A stretch of 64,000 bases of DNA from Kordia sp. TARA_039_SRF (GTDB lineage: Bacteria > Bacteroidota > Bacteroidia > Flavobacteriales > Flavobacteriaceae). The stretch spans positions 121,020 through 185,019 of the forward strand of contig SMNH02000002.1 of NCBI GenBank assembly GCA_006383075.2, in the 5' to 3' direction. Every line of letters begins with the position of its first letter. The first letter of the stretch is position 1. The translations under genes were made by a program, and so were the position numbers. A model generated the notes under the pieces. The model was not told the origin of the DNA. It made no database searches and saw nothing but the letters and a program-made list of their open reading frames with translations. Shown here in pieces: positions 51,904-61,836 of the stretch.

Positions 51904-51960
51904 CTTGCAATACTGAAGGAAATAGATACGCTTTAAATATAGACTTTCACTGATGGTAAT

Positions 51961-53337
51961 TTACTCCCAAAATCCTTCTATTTCTTCGAGAGACTTTCCT
52001 TTTGTTTCTGGGATAAATTTATACGTCAAAAAGATAATTACTAGAATAAATGCTATAAATATAAAATACGGCATAGAACCATTCCAAGGTGAACTATTGT
52101 TGGCTTCACTTTCCATGACCATTGGAAATGTTTGTGATACCAAATAGTTGGCTCCCCATTGTGCGGCTACTGCAACCGACATTGCCACGCTTCGTATTTT
52201 GTTAGGAAACATTTCTGATAAAATCACCCAAACTACTGGTCCCATTGATAAGGCAAACGAGCCTATAAATATCAACACTCCGATTAAAGAAACCAACCCT
52301 ACTGCTTCTTGTTGTAGTGATATTCCTAAGAGTAAGAAACCTACAATCATACCGATAGAACCTACATATAATAATGGCTTTCTTCCATACTTATCTACGG
52401 TGTACATGGCAACAAAGGTAAATACCAAATTGACAAAGGCTAACAATATTTGTTGTGCCAACACATCTTCTTTACCAAAGCCCAATGCTTTTTCAAAAAT
52501 ATCTGCGCCGTAATACAGTACAGCATTGATTCCTGTAAACTGCTGTAAAACAGATAAGGCAGTTCCGATAATTATGATGACTAAAATTGCTTTTGAGAAG
52601 TAATTGACTTTTACTTTGTTGTCTTTTTGTTTTAGCGAAGCTTTGATTTCTTTGATTTCATTTTGAGCTTGTTCCGCTCCATGTACTTTGTTTAAAATTT
52701 GTAAAGCTTCTTCATCTTCGCCTTTAATTGCCAACCATCTTGGACTTTTCGGCACGAAGAATAATAGTATTAAAAACAACAAACTTGGCACCAATTCTGA
52801 CCAAAACATACGTCTCCAACCGAATTGTAAATTCTCGGCTTCTGTTAAGCTATTTCCAATAAAATAAGTTGCTAAAAACACGACAAAAAACCCTATAACA
52901 ATAGCCAATTGATAATAAGTAACCATTTTCCCTCGTATGTTGCTTGGCGCTATTTCAGCAATATACATCGGCGCGTTCATCGAGGCAATTCCAATTCCTA
53001 ATCCTCCAATAATCCTAAAAACTACTAACATTGTTACGGTTTCCGGAAACATTTCGGGTAACCCTGATCCCCAAGCTGATATAGTAAATAAAATCGCCGA
53101 AATAATCAATGACCATTTTCTACCAATTTTGATACTTAAAGGTCCAGCTACAATAGCACCAACAAGACAACCTAACAAAGCACTTCCAACTACCCAACCT
53201 TTTAAAGTTGCATCAAGTTCAAAGTATTTACTAAGGTAAAATTGAGCGCCATTGATAACACCCGTATCGTAACCAAATAATAATCCACCAAGTGCGGAAA
53301 TGGCCGTAATGAGTAGTAAGAAAGCTTTTTTGTTCAT
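51961..53337 (-). CDS. MFS sugar porter (XylE/GLUT-like)
   Basis: The 458-residue carrier has 12 helices and full sugar-porter signatures: GGLLFGYDTGVINGA in helix 1, GRKWSLI, RIIGGLGIGIASMNAPMYIAEIAP, PKSPRWLA before the central loop, QQFTGINAVLYYG in helix 7, and PETKGKSLEEIEGFW at the end. It moves a monosaccharide (glucose, xylose or similar) with protons. It is the last gene of the long minus-strand operon, 10 bp after the EEP hydrolase gene, and would take up the sugars freed by the operon's glycosidases. Confidence 0.92.
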   Translation of the reverse strand: MNKKAFLLLITAISALGGLLFGYDTGVINGAQFYLSKYFELDATLKGWVVGSALLGCLVGAIVAGPLSIKIGRKWSLIISAILFTISAWGSGLPEMFPETVTMLVVFRIIGGLGIGIASMNAPMYIAEIAPSNIRGKMVTYYQLAIVIGFFVVFLATYFIGNSLTEAENLQFGWRRMFWSELVPSLLFLILLFFVPKSPRWLAIKGEDEEALQILNKVHGAEQAQNEIKEIKASLKQKDNKVKVNYFSKAILVIIIIGTALSVLQQFTGINAVLYYGADIFEKALGFGKEDVLAQQILLAFVNLVFTFVAMYTVDKYGRKPLLYVGSIGMIVGFLLLGISLQQEAVGLVSLIGVLIFIGSFALSMGPVVWVILSEMFPNKIRSVAMSVAVAAQWGANYLVSQTFPMVMESEANNSSPWNGSMPYFIFIAFILVIIFLTYKFIPETKGKSLEEIEGFWE

Positions 53338-53347
53338 TGTTGTGTAG

Positions 53348-54181
53348 TTAGTTAGTTAATTTAGTTTCTATCAATACGGGTAAATGATCTGATGGATATT
53401 GCCTATTCCAATTGTCACTTAGCACTGCGTATTTGTGTATCTTCACGCCTTTTGAAACGAAAATATAATCTATTCGGCGCGTGACTGGTTGGTCAAAATG
53501 AAAACCGTTGAATGTACCTTCTGGACCAAATTCTAATTTAGTAATCTCTTTGGAATCCTTTAATGAACTCTTAATATGATTGATACTTTCGTGAGAAGGT
53601 TCCATATTAAAATCACCTGTTAAAAACACAGGATAATCTTCTGTATTTACGTTTTTTATTTTATTTAGAATTAAGACAGCACTATTCTTCCTCGCTTCTT
53701 TTCCTACGTGATCAAAATGTGTGTTGAACACCCAAAATTTTTGATTCGTTTTTTTATGCTGAAACAACGCGTACGTACACACGCGATTGCAAACAGCGTC
53801 CCAACCCATGCTCACTTTTTCAGGTGTTTGTGATAACCAAAATGTAGAAGATTGCACGACTTCTAATTCGCTTTTCTTGTAGAATATAGCTGAATATTCG
53901 CCTTTGTTTTTGCCGTCATCACGACCAACGCCAACAAAACTATAATCAGTTAGCAAACTATCTAAATCCTTCATTTGATTGGGCAAAGCTTCTTGCACGC
54001 CCAAAACAGTCGGTTCATAAAACTTGATTTGATTCACCATAAAAGACTTACGATTTGTCCAACTGTTTTTGCCTTCTTTAGGATAATCTAATTTGATGTT
54101 GTAAGTCATGATTTTCAGTTCTTGTGATGTGACTGAAAATGATATGAATACAACGATACAGGTTAAAATGTATTTCATCAT
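53348..54181 (-). CDS. Exported endonuclease/exonuclease/phosphatase-family hydrolase
   Basis: The 277-residue protein has a signal peptide (1-19, ending TSQ) and the EEP fold: LKIMTYNIKLD, VQEALPNQ with the metal-binding Glu, NTHFDHVG, LTGDFNMEP and YPSDHLPVL with the catalytic Asp-His. The family cleaves phosphodiesters, from nucleic acids to phospholipids. In polysaccharide loci these proteins are frequent passengers of unknown role, possibly removing phosphate substituents. It overlaps the GH43 gene by 1 bp. Confidence 0.85.
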   Translation of the reverse strand: MMKYILTCIVVFISFSVTSQELKIMTYNIKLDYPKEGKNSWTNRKSFMVNQIKFYEPTVLGVQEALPNQMKDLDSLLTDYSFVGVGRDDGKNKGEYSAIFYKKSELEVVQSSTFWLSQTPEKVSMGWDAVCNRVCTYALFQHKKTNQKFWVFNTHFDHVGKEARKNSAVLILNKIKNVNTEDYPVFLTGDFNMEPSHESINHIKSSLKDSKEITKLEFGPEGTFNGFHFDQPVTRRIDYIFVSKGVKIHKYAVLSDNWNRQYPSDHLPVLIETKLTN

Positions 54182-56031
54182 TACTCTACAAAAATAATTT
54201 CAGTTTGGTCTGATATTCCATTTTCGTTATACGCTTCAATGGTAAAATAATACGGCGTGTCTCTATCCAAACAACGCATAAAATGTGAGTTGGTATCATA
54301 CACTTGCCAAGATTGATACAGTTTGTCTGGCGCAATTCCCCAACGAATGTTATATCCCTGTGCGCCTTCAATAGTATCCCAAGAAAATGACGCATCTCTA
54401 CGGTCTTCTTCTCTATTAATTTTAAAATTAGACACTTTATTTGGTACTTCTCCTACACCAAGCCCAAACACTCTAACTTCAGACATGGCAAAGTTATTTC
54501 TAGGTACTTTTACATTATTGTAACGAACGTATTTTGCTTTTACAGGTTTATCTAACACAATATACGCATTTGGCGCATCAATATCACTTTTACTTCTATC
54601 AACTACGGTTTTCCAATTGGTTCCATCTTCGGAAGTTTCAATGGTAAATTGATGCTGTAAACCTTCTACACGTGTGTAAATTCCCGATTCGTGATCGTGA
54701 TAGTTTAGTTGAAGTGCGTGAACCGTTCCTTCATTCAGTAATTCAATTGTAATCCATTGTTTGTCGTCATTCGCTTCTGCGACCCAAAAGGTTTTTGGGT
54801 TTTCATCGGTTAACACTTTTGTAATAATTTGTCCTTCTGCATTGGTTTCCGTTGGAATTTCTTCCACTTTCACTTCATCATCATTAGACGTAAATTTCAT
54901 AATTTGCTTTAGCGAAGAAGAAACCGTCACTTTTCCTTTGTACGATAATAACATCCAACCGTTATGTTCACCGGCTTTTGTTGGATGATTCGGTCCAAAG
55001 CGTGGATAATCGCCATACGAAGTGTTGCTATACATCAATCCATCGTCATCGAAATACGTTGGAAACATACATAATCGACGTTCCCATTGCGCATTTGACG
55101 CTAACGCCATGGTTGCAAAATGCCAGTATTGACCGTTGGTTTGCTTTACGGTAATTCCGTGTCCTGCGCCATTCGTAAATCCGCCAGGTTTAAAACTCAT
55201 CGGATTGTTTTTCATGTATGTAAATGGTCCGAGTGGCGAATCGCCAACATACACACCATCTGCATACACGTTAAATTGCGTACCAGGCGCTGCATATTGT
55301 AAGTAATATTTTCCGTTGTGTTTGGTCATCGAAGCGCCTTCCATATATCCTTCTTTTAAGGTTGGATGAAAGTTGTTTTCGCCAAAACGTTCCCAGCCGT
55401 GTTTTTCTTCATCTAGATTTATCAATTCTTTTCGAACACCAGTTTCCAAAAAACGATCATCTTTATTCAACATTTTTACGCGAATTGGATGCAAGTTTGA
55501 TGAGCCCCAATAGAGATAGGATTTGCCGTCATCATCAATAAATAATTCGGAATCTTGTATATTGTTTGAAATAGAAGCGGTTGGTGTCCACAAGCCTTTT
55601 TTGGGATCGTCTGTATATAAAATACTGCCATAACCTGCCGGATCGCCTGCAAAGTAGACCAACGAATCTTTGTAGTTGAACGCTGTTGGTGCGTTGCTTC
55701 CTTCAAAAAACCATTGTTGTGGTTTGATGAATTTCCAGTTGACTAAATCTGTAGAATGCCAATAGCCAAAAGAACGCGTGACAAACATATAATATTCGCC
55801 TTTAAACTGAATCACCGCAGGATCTGCACCAGAACGATAGGATTTATTTCTACTAGAATTATACACCATATACGTATAATCAATGTCTAATGGATTGATG
55901 TATGTTTGCGTTGAAGCGGTTGTTTTTTGAGTAGAATTATCTTTAGAAACGGTATTGTTTTCTTGCTTTTTCTGGCAAGAAACAAGTATAATTAGTGCTA
56001 AAAATAACTGTATCGTTTGTAATGATTTCAT
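54181..56031 (-). CDS. GH43-family glycosidase lipoprotein with discoidin and FN3 domains
   Basis: The 616-residue protein has a lipobox (LVSC, Cys19). A five-bladed propeller (about 50-360) shows the three GH43 acids: SGADPAVIQF, IQDSELFIDDDG and a YMEGASMTKH Glu. A F5/8 type C (discoidin-like) carbohydrate-binding domain (about 375-525: DENPKTFWVAEANDDKQWITIEL) and a fibronectin type III domain (about 530-616: SFSWDTIEGAQGYNIRWG) follow. GH43 enzymes release arabinose, xylose or galactose. It is a surface or periplasmic enzyme and lies 1 bp after the sulfatase gene. Confidence 0.85.
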   Translation of the reverse strand: MKSLQTIQLFLALIILVSCQKKQENNTVSKDNSTQKTTASTQTYINPLDIDYTYMVYNSSRNKSYRSGADPAVIQFKGEYYMFVTRSFGYWHSTDLVNWKFIKPQQWFFEGSNAPTAFNYKDSLVYFAGDPAGYGSILYTDDPKKGLWTPTASISNNIQDSELFIDDDGKSYLYWGSSNLHPIRVKMLNKDDRFLETGVRKELINLDEEKHGWERFGENNFHPTLKEGYMEGASMTKHNGKYYLQYAAPGTQFNVYADGVYVGDSPLGPFTYMKNNPMSFKPGGFTNGAGHGITVKQTNGQYWHFATMALASNAQWERRLCMFPTYFDDDGLMYSNTSYGDYPRFGPNHPTKAGEHNGWMLLSYKGKVTVSSSLKQIMKFTSNDDEVKVEEIPTETNAEGQIITKVLTDENPKTFWVAEANDDKQWITIELLNEGTVHALQLNYHDHESGIYTRVEGLQHQFTIETSEDGTNWKTVVDRSKSDIDAPNAYIVLDKPVKAKYVRYNNVKVPRNNFAMSEVRVFGLGVGEVPNKVSNFKINREEDRRDASFSWDTIEGAQGYNIRWGIAPDKLYQSWQVYDTNSHFMRCLDRDTPYYFTIEAYNENGISDQTEIIFVE

Positions 56032-56032
56032 T

Positions 56033-57757
56033 TTAATGATGGTGATATTTTGAACCTGTATTACCTCTTAGTTTGTCAAATTGCTTGTAAGCCTTGTCAA
56101 CTTTTTCTTTTGGTGTTTTTTCAAATTCTTTTTCGGTAACATTGTATTGTTTTTGTAATTCAGCTAAGCGTGTTCTTAGTTTTTCTTCAATTTCGTCATA
56201 ATTCTCGTCATCAATTAGATTTGTTAATTCCTGCGGATCGGTTTTTAAATCGTATAGTTCCCATTCGTCAATATCGTCGTACACGTGAATTAATTTATAA
56301 CGTTTTGTACGAATACCATACATTCTTTTTACCATGTGAAAGGCAGGATAATCATAATAATGATAATAAACCGCATCTCTAAAATTTTCATCATCCTTAG
56401 AACCGTCTAGTAAACCCACAAAGGATTTTCCTTGCATGTCCGAAGGAATGTCAACATTGGCAAAATCTAAAAATGTTTCGGCAAAATCTAAGTTTTGTGT
56501 CAAACCTTCCACTACGGTTCCTGGTTTGATTTTCTCAGGATACTGCATCAATAAAGGCATTTTCAACGATTCTTCATACATAAAACGCTTGTCAAACCAG
56601 CCTTTTTCACCTAAATAAAATCCTTGGTCTGATGTGTAAACTACAATGGTGTTTTCTGTTAATCCGTTGGCTTCTAAGTAATCTAAAAGTTTGCCAACAC
56701 CTTCGTCCACCGATGCAATGGTTGCTAAATATTCTTGTAAATAGCGTTGCCCTTTCCATTCTGCCAATGCTTTCCCAGACAAGTTCGCATCGTGAAAAGC
56801 ATCATTTTTTGGCTGATACGCTTTATCCCAAGCTGCACGTTGTTCAGGCGTCATCCGTTCAAAATCAGTTTTCCAAGGATTCCAAGCTAACTCTGGACTA
56901 CCTTTCTTTTTGGTCATTTTTAAATCATGACCTTCATACATATCGCGATAAATAGTTTGTAACTGCTCTTTAGACGCCGTAGAGTTTTCGTGAGTTGTAA
57001 AATAGGTTTCTGGTAATGGAAATTGTACCGAATCGTACTTATTTACATGACGCAAAGCTGGCATCCAATTACGGTGTGGCGCTTTGTGATTGACCATTAT
57101 AAAGAACGGTTCATCATTGTTTTTTTTCTTCTTAATATAATCAATCGCATAATCGGTAATTAAATCTGTTGCATATCCTTTTACCATGGTTGTGTCAGGC
57201 AATTTTGCTGTCCAATGTGCTGTTGAATCGATATGCTTTTTATTGAAGTGAATGGTGTCTTGAATTTTGATAAACTGCGGATTGTAATAGTTTCCTTGAT
57301 CGTTTAAGATATTCCAATGGTCAAAACCTTCAGGATAGCCATGCAAGTGCCATTTTCCTATGATTGCCGTATTGTAACCTGCTTTTTTGAGTAGTTTTGG
57401 TAGTGTTTGTTGCGAACCATCAAAACGTTCGCCATTCATTCGAAAGCCATTGATATGACTATGTTTTCCTGTTAAAACCACAGCGCGACTTGGTCCGCAA
57501 ATAGAGTTCGTACAAAAGTTATTTTTGAATAACGCTCCATTTTTTGCCAATCGATCAATATTTGGTGTGGGCGCTAGTTTTCCGATAGGATGACCATACG
57601 CACTGATGGCTTGTGCTGCATGATCGTCAGCCATGATGTAGATGATGTTTGGTCGTTTTGCGTTTTTTACTTCGCTTGAACTGTCAGTTTCCGACTTAGC
57701 ATTTTTACAAGATTGAAACGCTAAAAGTGCAATTAATAGGAATGAAATATAGCGCAT
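56033..57757 (-). CDS. Sulfatase (S1 family, Cys-type) lipoprotein
   Basis: The 574-residue protein has a lipobox (FQSC, Cys17) and the arylsulfatase fold: PNIIYIMADDHAAQA with metal-binding Asp pair, the formylglycine motif CGPSRAVVLTGKH (Cys to be modified), GKWHLHG, and a later TSDQGFYLGEKGW. Such enzymes desulfate algal or animal polysaccharides at the envelope. Substrate class (S1 subfamily) is not evident by eye. It needs an anaerobic or aerobic formylglycine-generating enzyme, which is not in this window. It overlaps the esterase gene by 1 bp. Confidence 0.9.
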   Translation of the reverse strand: MRYISFLLIALLAFQSCKNAKSETDSSSEVKNAKRPNIIYIMADDHAAQAISAYGHPIGKLAPTPNIDRLAKNGALFKNNFCTNSICGPSRAVVLTGKHSHINGFRMNGERFDGSQQTLPKLLKKAGYNTAIIGKWHLHGYPEGFDHWNILNDQGNYYNPQFIKIQDTIHFNKKHIDSTAHWTAKLPDTTMVKGYATDLITDYAIDYIKKKKNNDEPFFIMVNHKAPHRNWMPALRHVNKYDSVQFPLPETYFTTHENSTASKEQLQTIYRDMYEGHDLKMTKKKGSPELAWNPWKTDFERMTPEQRAAWDKAYQPKNDAFHDANLSGKALAEWKGQRYLQEYLATIASVDEGVGKLLDYLEANGLTENTIVVYTSDQGFYLGEKGWFDKRFMYEESLKMPLLMQYPEKIKPGTVVEGLTQNLDFAETFLDFANVDIPSDMQGKSFVGLLDGSKDDENFRDAVYYHYYDYPAFHMVKRMYGIRTKRYKLIHVYDDIDEWELYDLKTDPQELTNLIDDENYDEIEEKLRTRLAELQKQYNVTEKEFEKTPKEKVDKAYKQFDKLRGNTGSKYHHH

Positions 57758-58644
57758 TACTCTTTGGTTTTTATGATTTTTGTTTGAATTACTTCATCAT
57801 TGAGAATCGTTCGTTCAAAAAAGTTGAAAACAATGTCTAATTCTTCATACGGAATTCGAGAAATTTCGTGACGCGCTTCTTTTACAATGTTGAAATAAAA
57901 AGACGTTTCAAAATCTGCTAGTTTATCTGCAATAATTTTTGAGCCGTCTAGCATGATATAACCGTCTTTTGTCGGTTCACAATAATGATGCGGTGCGTTT
58001 CCAAAAGGTACTAATTGATCTTTTGTTCCGTGATATAAAACCGTTGGCACCGCATTATTTGGCGTCATGTAACTTGCGTCAACAACAGCTCCAGCACATG
58101 AAAATGCTCCAGCAAATTTCACATGAGTGTAATCTTCTGCATTGTCTACAAAATATTCACGCATAAAAACTGCGTTCAAAGTACCTTCTGCGCCTGCGCT
58201 ACTACCACCAGCAATGATTTTTGTGGTGTCAATTTGAAGTTCATTTGCATGTTCAACCACATATTTGGCAGCATCCATGTAATCGATTACTGCTTGCTTG
58301 AATGTTTCCAGTTTTTCATCTTTCGTACAATCGCAGCCAAAACCCGTTTTTGTTCCTTTTCTCAACAAACGATATGAAATAGAAATTCCAATATAATTTT
58401 GTTTTTCGGCTGCATATTTGACTAAATTCACATCGTCTTTGTATGCTCTGTGTCCACCTGAAAATCCACCACCATGCATCCAAAGCAACACTGGTAATGT
58501 ATCTGTTTTTTTGATGCTTTTTGGTGTATACACATCAAGTTTCAAAGTATCTTTTCCTTTTATAGCATAGATGTACGTCGCTTTGTTTTGTGCTGAGACA
58601 GTCAAAAAAGAAATCGTAATCAGTATGGTAACGATTATTTTCAT
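57757..58644 (-). CDS. Exported alpha/beta hydrolase (carbohydrate-esterase-like)
   Basis: The 295-residue protein has a signal peptide (1-18, ending VSAQ), then an alpha/beta hydrolase fold with the oxyanion motif LLWMHGGGFSGGH and the nucleophile elbow AGGSSAGAEG. The catalytic His is expected near RHEISRI. It resembles the BD-FAE/CE10-type esterases common in polysaccharide loci, which remove acyl groups such as acetate or feruloyl. A Cys-rich turn (GFGCDCTKDE) is unusual. Confidence 0.78.
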   Translation of the reverse strand: MKIIVTILITISFLTVSAQNKATYIYAIKGKDTLKLDVYTPKSIKKTDTLPVLLWMHGGGFSGGHRAYKDDVNLVKYAAEKQNYIGISISYRLLRKGTKTGFGCDCTKDEKLETFKQAVIDYMDAAKYVVEHANELQIDTTKIIAGGSSAGAEGTLNAVFMREYFVDNAEDYTHVKFAGAFSCAGAVVDASYMTPNNAVPTVLYHGTKDQLVPFGNAPHHYCEPTKDGYIMLDGSKIIADKLADFETSFYFNIVKEARHEISRIPYEELDIVFNFFERTILNDEVIQTKIIKTKE

Positions 58645-58690
58645 AGTTATTTTTTTAACGCTGTTTTTTGAAACTTACATCAAAGAAAGT

Positions 58691-61033
58691 TTAGTCTACC
58701 AACTGAAATGATTTTGATAGTGCAACATCAGAGTTGGTACCGATAGCCACTTGGAATTCACCTGTTTCCGCCACAAAATCTAAGTTAGCGTTGTAGAATT
58801 TCAAATCTTCCACCGAAATGGTAAAACGTATTGTTTTCGTTTCGCCTTTCTTAATAAATACTTTTTGGAAGCCTTTCAACTCTTTTACAGGTCTTGTTAC
58901 GGTACCAACCACATCTCTAATGTAGAGCTGCGCAACTTCCTTTCCGTCATAATTACCTGTATTCGTAATGTCTACTGATACATTGATGGTGTCGTTTTTA
59001 GACATGGAAGTTTTGTCTAGTTTTAATTCGCCGTATTCAAATGTCGTATAGCTTAAACCATATCCAAATGGATATAATGGTTCGTTACGAACGTCTAAAT
59101 AATTCGTTTTGAATTTTTCAAATTTTCCTTCGTTGTTTCCTAATGGTCGTCCTGTATTTTTGTGATTGTAGAACAATGGAACTTGTCCCACGTTTCTTGG
59201 GAACGTCGCGGTGAGTTTTCCTGACGGATTTACATCGCCAAATAACACATCAGAAATAGACAAACCAGCTTCACTACCCGGAAACCAAACATTCAAGATT
59301 GCAGGAACGGTCTTGTTTTCTTCAACCAAAGTTAATGGTCGCCCCGTAAATAATACCAAAACGACAGGTTTTCCTGTTTTTAGTAAGGCTCGTAATAAGT
59401 CTTTTTGTACTTGTGGAATTCCCAAACTTGTACGACTGCTACTTTCGCCGCTAAATTCTGCCGATTCACCAATGGTTGCTACAATTACATCTGATTTTTT
59501 AGCGATGGCTAGCGCTTCATCTAATAGTTGCTTGTCTGTTCTTCCATCTCTCGGAATGGTTTTCCCGAACATTGTTGCTCGTTTTTCTAATTCTAAATCG
59601 TAATCTAAATTACTTCCTTTCGCATATAATAAATTGACATTACTACTTACGGTTTGTTGTAATCCATCCCAGACCGAAATAGAGCTTTCGTGATCGGTTG
59701 AAACAGACCAAGTTCCCGCCATATTGTTATTTGCTTTCGCCAAAGGACCAATGACAGCAATTGTTCCCGATTTTTTTAGTGGTAAAATTTGGTCATCATT
59801 TTTAAGCAATACTGTTGATTCTGCTCCAACAAGACGAGCAAAATCGCGATTTTCTTGTGTATAGGTATCATTTTGGGCACGTTCTTGACTACAATATTTA
59901 TATGGATCATCAAACAACCCAATTTGATATTTTGCCGTAAGTATTCTTGATACAGCTTTATCTATGTCTTCTATTGAAATTAATTTTTTCTCTAAAGCTG
60001 TTTTTAAATCTTTTGTATAAGAAGCTGAGATATGAGGTGAATCACCCGCCATATCCATATCCAATCCAGCTTTTAGTGCTAAAGAAGTTACGGTATATTC
60101 ATCACCCATTCCATGAGCTCTCATTTCATAGATACCTGTGTAATCTGAAACTACAAAACCGTTGAATCCCCAATCATCACGTAATAAATCGGTCAGTAAC
60201 CACTTGTTTCCCGTTGCTGGAACGCCATCAATTTCATTGAATGAAGCCATTACCGAGCCGACTCCTTCATCTACCGCAGCTTTGTAAGGCGGTAAATATT
60301 CGTTATACATGCGTATACGACTCATGTCTACTGTGTTGTAATCTCTACCAGCTTCTGGCGCGCCATATAAAGCAAAATGCTTTACACAAGACATTAAAGT
60401 ATTGTTTGCTGCTAAATTGTTTTGCTGATATCCACGAACCATTACGCGTGCAATTTCACTTCCTAGGTATGGATCTTCTCCATTTCCTTCGGAAACTCTT
60501 CCCCAACGTGGATCGCGAGAAATATCTACCATTGGTGAAAATGTCCAGTTAATACCGTTTGCACTTGCTTCCGAAGCTGCAATTTGTGCTGTTTTTTCAA
60601 TCATGTCTAAATCCCAAGACGCCGAAAGACCTAACGGAATTGGGAATGTGGTTTTGAAACCGTGAATGACGTCCATTCCGAAAATTAATGGAATGCCTAA
60701 GCGGCTTTTTTCTACAGCAATTTTCTGAACTTCGTATATGTTTTTTGAATCTTTTATATTGAAAAGTCCGCCAATTTTTCCTTCTTCAATTTTCTTTACT
60801 ACATCTGTACTTTTTGAAGAACCCGTTGTTATTGGACCTGTTGCGGGAAGGTTTAATTGACCTATTTTTTCATCTAAGGTCATTAAATTGATAATGGAAT
60901 CTACTTTTGATTGAAATGGATTTTCCGTTTTGGAAGCTATTGTTTTATTGTTGGTTTCGGTACAAGCAACTGCAGTTAGCAAGCCAAAACCGATTATTAG
61001 CGATTTTATGTTCGTAAGTCTAAACGTTGTCAT
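58691..61033 (-). CDS. bglX: GH3 beta-glucosidase (BglX-like) lipoprotein
   Basis: The 780-residue protein has a lipobox-like TAVAC (Cys24) and the BglX domain order: a GH3 N-terminal barrel (about 45-370), the C-terminal sandwich (about 400-640) and a fibronectin III-like domain (about 690-765). The nucleophile Asp is in FVVSDYTGIYE, and the substrate-binding SRDPRWGRVSEGNGEDP and KHFALYGAPEAGRDYN are family-typical. It should remove terminal beta-linked glucose from oligosaccharides in the periplasm. It lies 2 bp before the next hydrolase gene in the operon, and with GH144-like enzymes it may process beta-glucan fragments. Confidence 0.92.
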   Translation of the reverse strand: MTTFRLTNIKSLIIGFGLLTAVACTETNNKTIASKTENPFQSKVDSIINLMTLDEKIGQLNLPATGPITTGSSKSTDVVKKIEEGKIGGLFNIKDSKNIYEVQKIAVEKSRLGIPLIFGMDVIHGFKTTFPIPLGLSASWDLDMIEKTAQIAASEASANGINWTFSPMVDISRDPRWGRVSEGNGEDPYLGSEIARVMVRGYQQNNLAANNTLMSCVKHFALYGAPEAGRDYNTVDMSRIRMYNEYLPPYKAAVDEGVGSVMASFNEIDGVPATGNKWLLTDLLRDDWGFNGFVVSDYTGIYEMRAHGMGDEYTVTSLALKAGLDMDMAGDSPHISASYTKDLKTALEKKLISIEDIDKAVSRILTAKYQIGLFDDPYKYCSQERAQNDTYTQENRDFARLVGAESTVLLKNDDQILPLKKSGTIAVIGPLAKANNNMAGTWSVSTDHESSISVWDGLQQTVSSNVNLLYAKGSNLDYDLELEKRATMFGKTIPRDGRTDKQLLDEALAIAKKSDVIVATIGESAEFSGESSSRTSLGIPQVQKDLLRALLKTGKPVVLVLFTGRPLTLVEENKTVPAILNVWFPGSEAGLSISDVLFGDVNPSGKLTATFPRNVGQVPLFYNHKNTGRPLGNNEGKFEKFKTNYLDVRNEPLYPFGYGLSYTTFEYGELKLDKTSMSKNDTINVSVDITNTGNYDGKEVAQLYIRDVVGTVTRPVKELKGFQKVFIKKGETKTIRFTISVEDLKFYNANLDFVAETGEFQVAIGTNSDVALSKSFQLVD

Positions 61034-61035
61034 TT

Positions 61036-61821
61036 TTATTTTTTTGATTTAGAGAAAAGCCAGGTTAATAATTTTGGTTCCGCAAAAGCAGAATCCCAAC
61101 TGTTATGATTTGCATCTGCATATAATGTAAAATTGGGCTTTCCGCCGTATTTTAAAATTGCACTCACCATGTTTAAAGAAAGTTGCGGATCGACCACATT
61201 ATCATCAGCGCCGTGAAACACCCAAAGATCAATTTTATCGGCATATACTTTAGCAGATTCTGGGTTACCGCCGCCGCAAATTGCAAAGGCAGCCGCAAAC
61301 ATTTCTGGTCGTCTGTAAAGAATTTCAAAAGTTCCCATTCCGCCCATCGATAAACCGCCTACATATATTTTTTCTTTTTTCACAAATGATTTTTCAGCAA
61401 ATTCATCCATTAAATCTATTACCAATTTCATAGATGTTGTTGGACCAGTTTCGTATTTGAAATGTAATCCTATTGGGTTTGTTGACCGATCTACATCTAC
61501 TTTTGACCAATAATCACTTTTAGGACACTGTGGAAAAATTACAATTGCAGGAAACGCTCCTCTGTTAGTTTTGTCTGCAAACAATTTACTTCCATGAACC
61601 AATTGTTTTTTGTTATCATCTCCGCGTTCTCCTGCTCCGTGAAGAAATAGCACCACAGGATATTGTTGCGTTTTGGAAAAGTTTTCAGGATACATTATTC
61701 GGTATTGTAATGTGTCCTTTCCTTTTACAAGAATTTTTTCTTTGTATACATCTTTTTGCGCAGTGGCTACTAAAGCGCATAAGATTAAGCACAGATTGAG
61801 TACTTTTTTGATTAGTTTCAT
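61036..61821 (-). CDS. Exported alpha/beta hydrolase (prolyl-oligopeptidase/esterase D type)
   Basis: The 261-residue protein has a signal peptide (1-21, ending ATAQ). The esterase fold shows PVVLFLHGAGERGDDN for the oxyanion hole, GGLSMGGMGTFEIL with nucleophile Ser, VFHGADDNVVDPQ with Asp, and ANHNSWD with His. Such proteins are often annotated as phospholipase/carboxylesterase or PHB depolymerase-like and are common in glycan loci, where they may deacylate substrates. It lies 15 bp after the GH144-like gene. Confidence 0.82.
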   Translation of the reverse strand: MKLIKKVLNLCLILCALVATAQKDVYKEKILVKGKDTLQYRIMYPENFSKTQQYPVVLFLHGAGERGDDNKKQLVHGSKLFADKTNRGAFPAIVIFPQCPKSDYWSKVDVDRSTNPIGLHFKYETGPTTSMKLVIDLMDEFAEKSFVKKEKIYVGGLSMGGMGTFEILYRRPEMFAAAFAICGGGNPESAKVYADKIDLWVFHGADDNVVDPQLSLNMVSAILKYGGKPNFTLYADANHNSWDSAFAEPKLLTWLFSKSKK

Positions 61822-61836
61822 CTTTATATTTTATTT

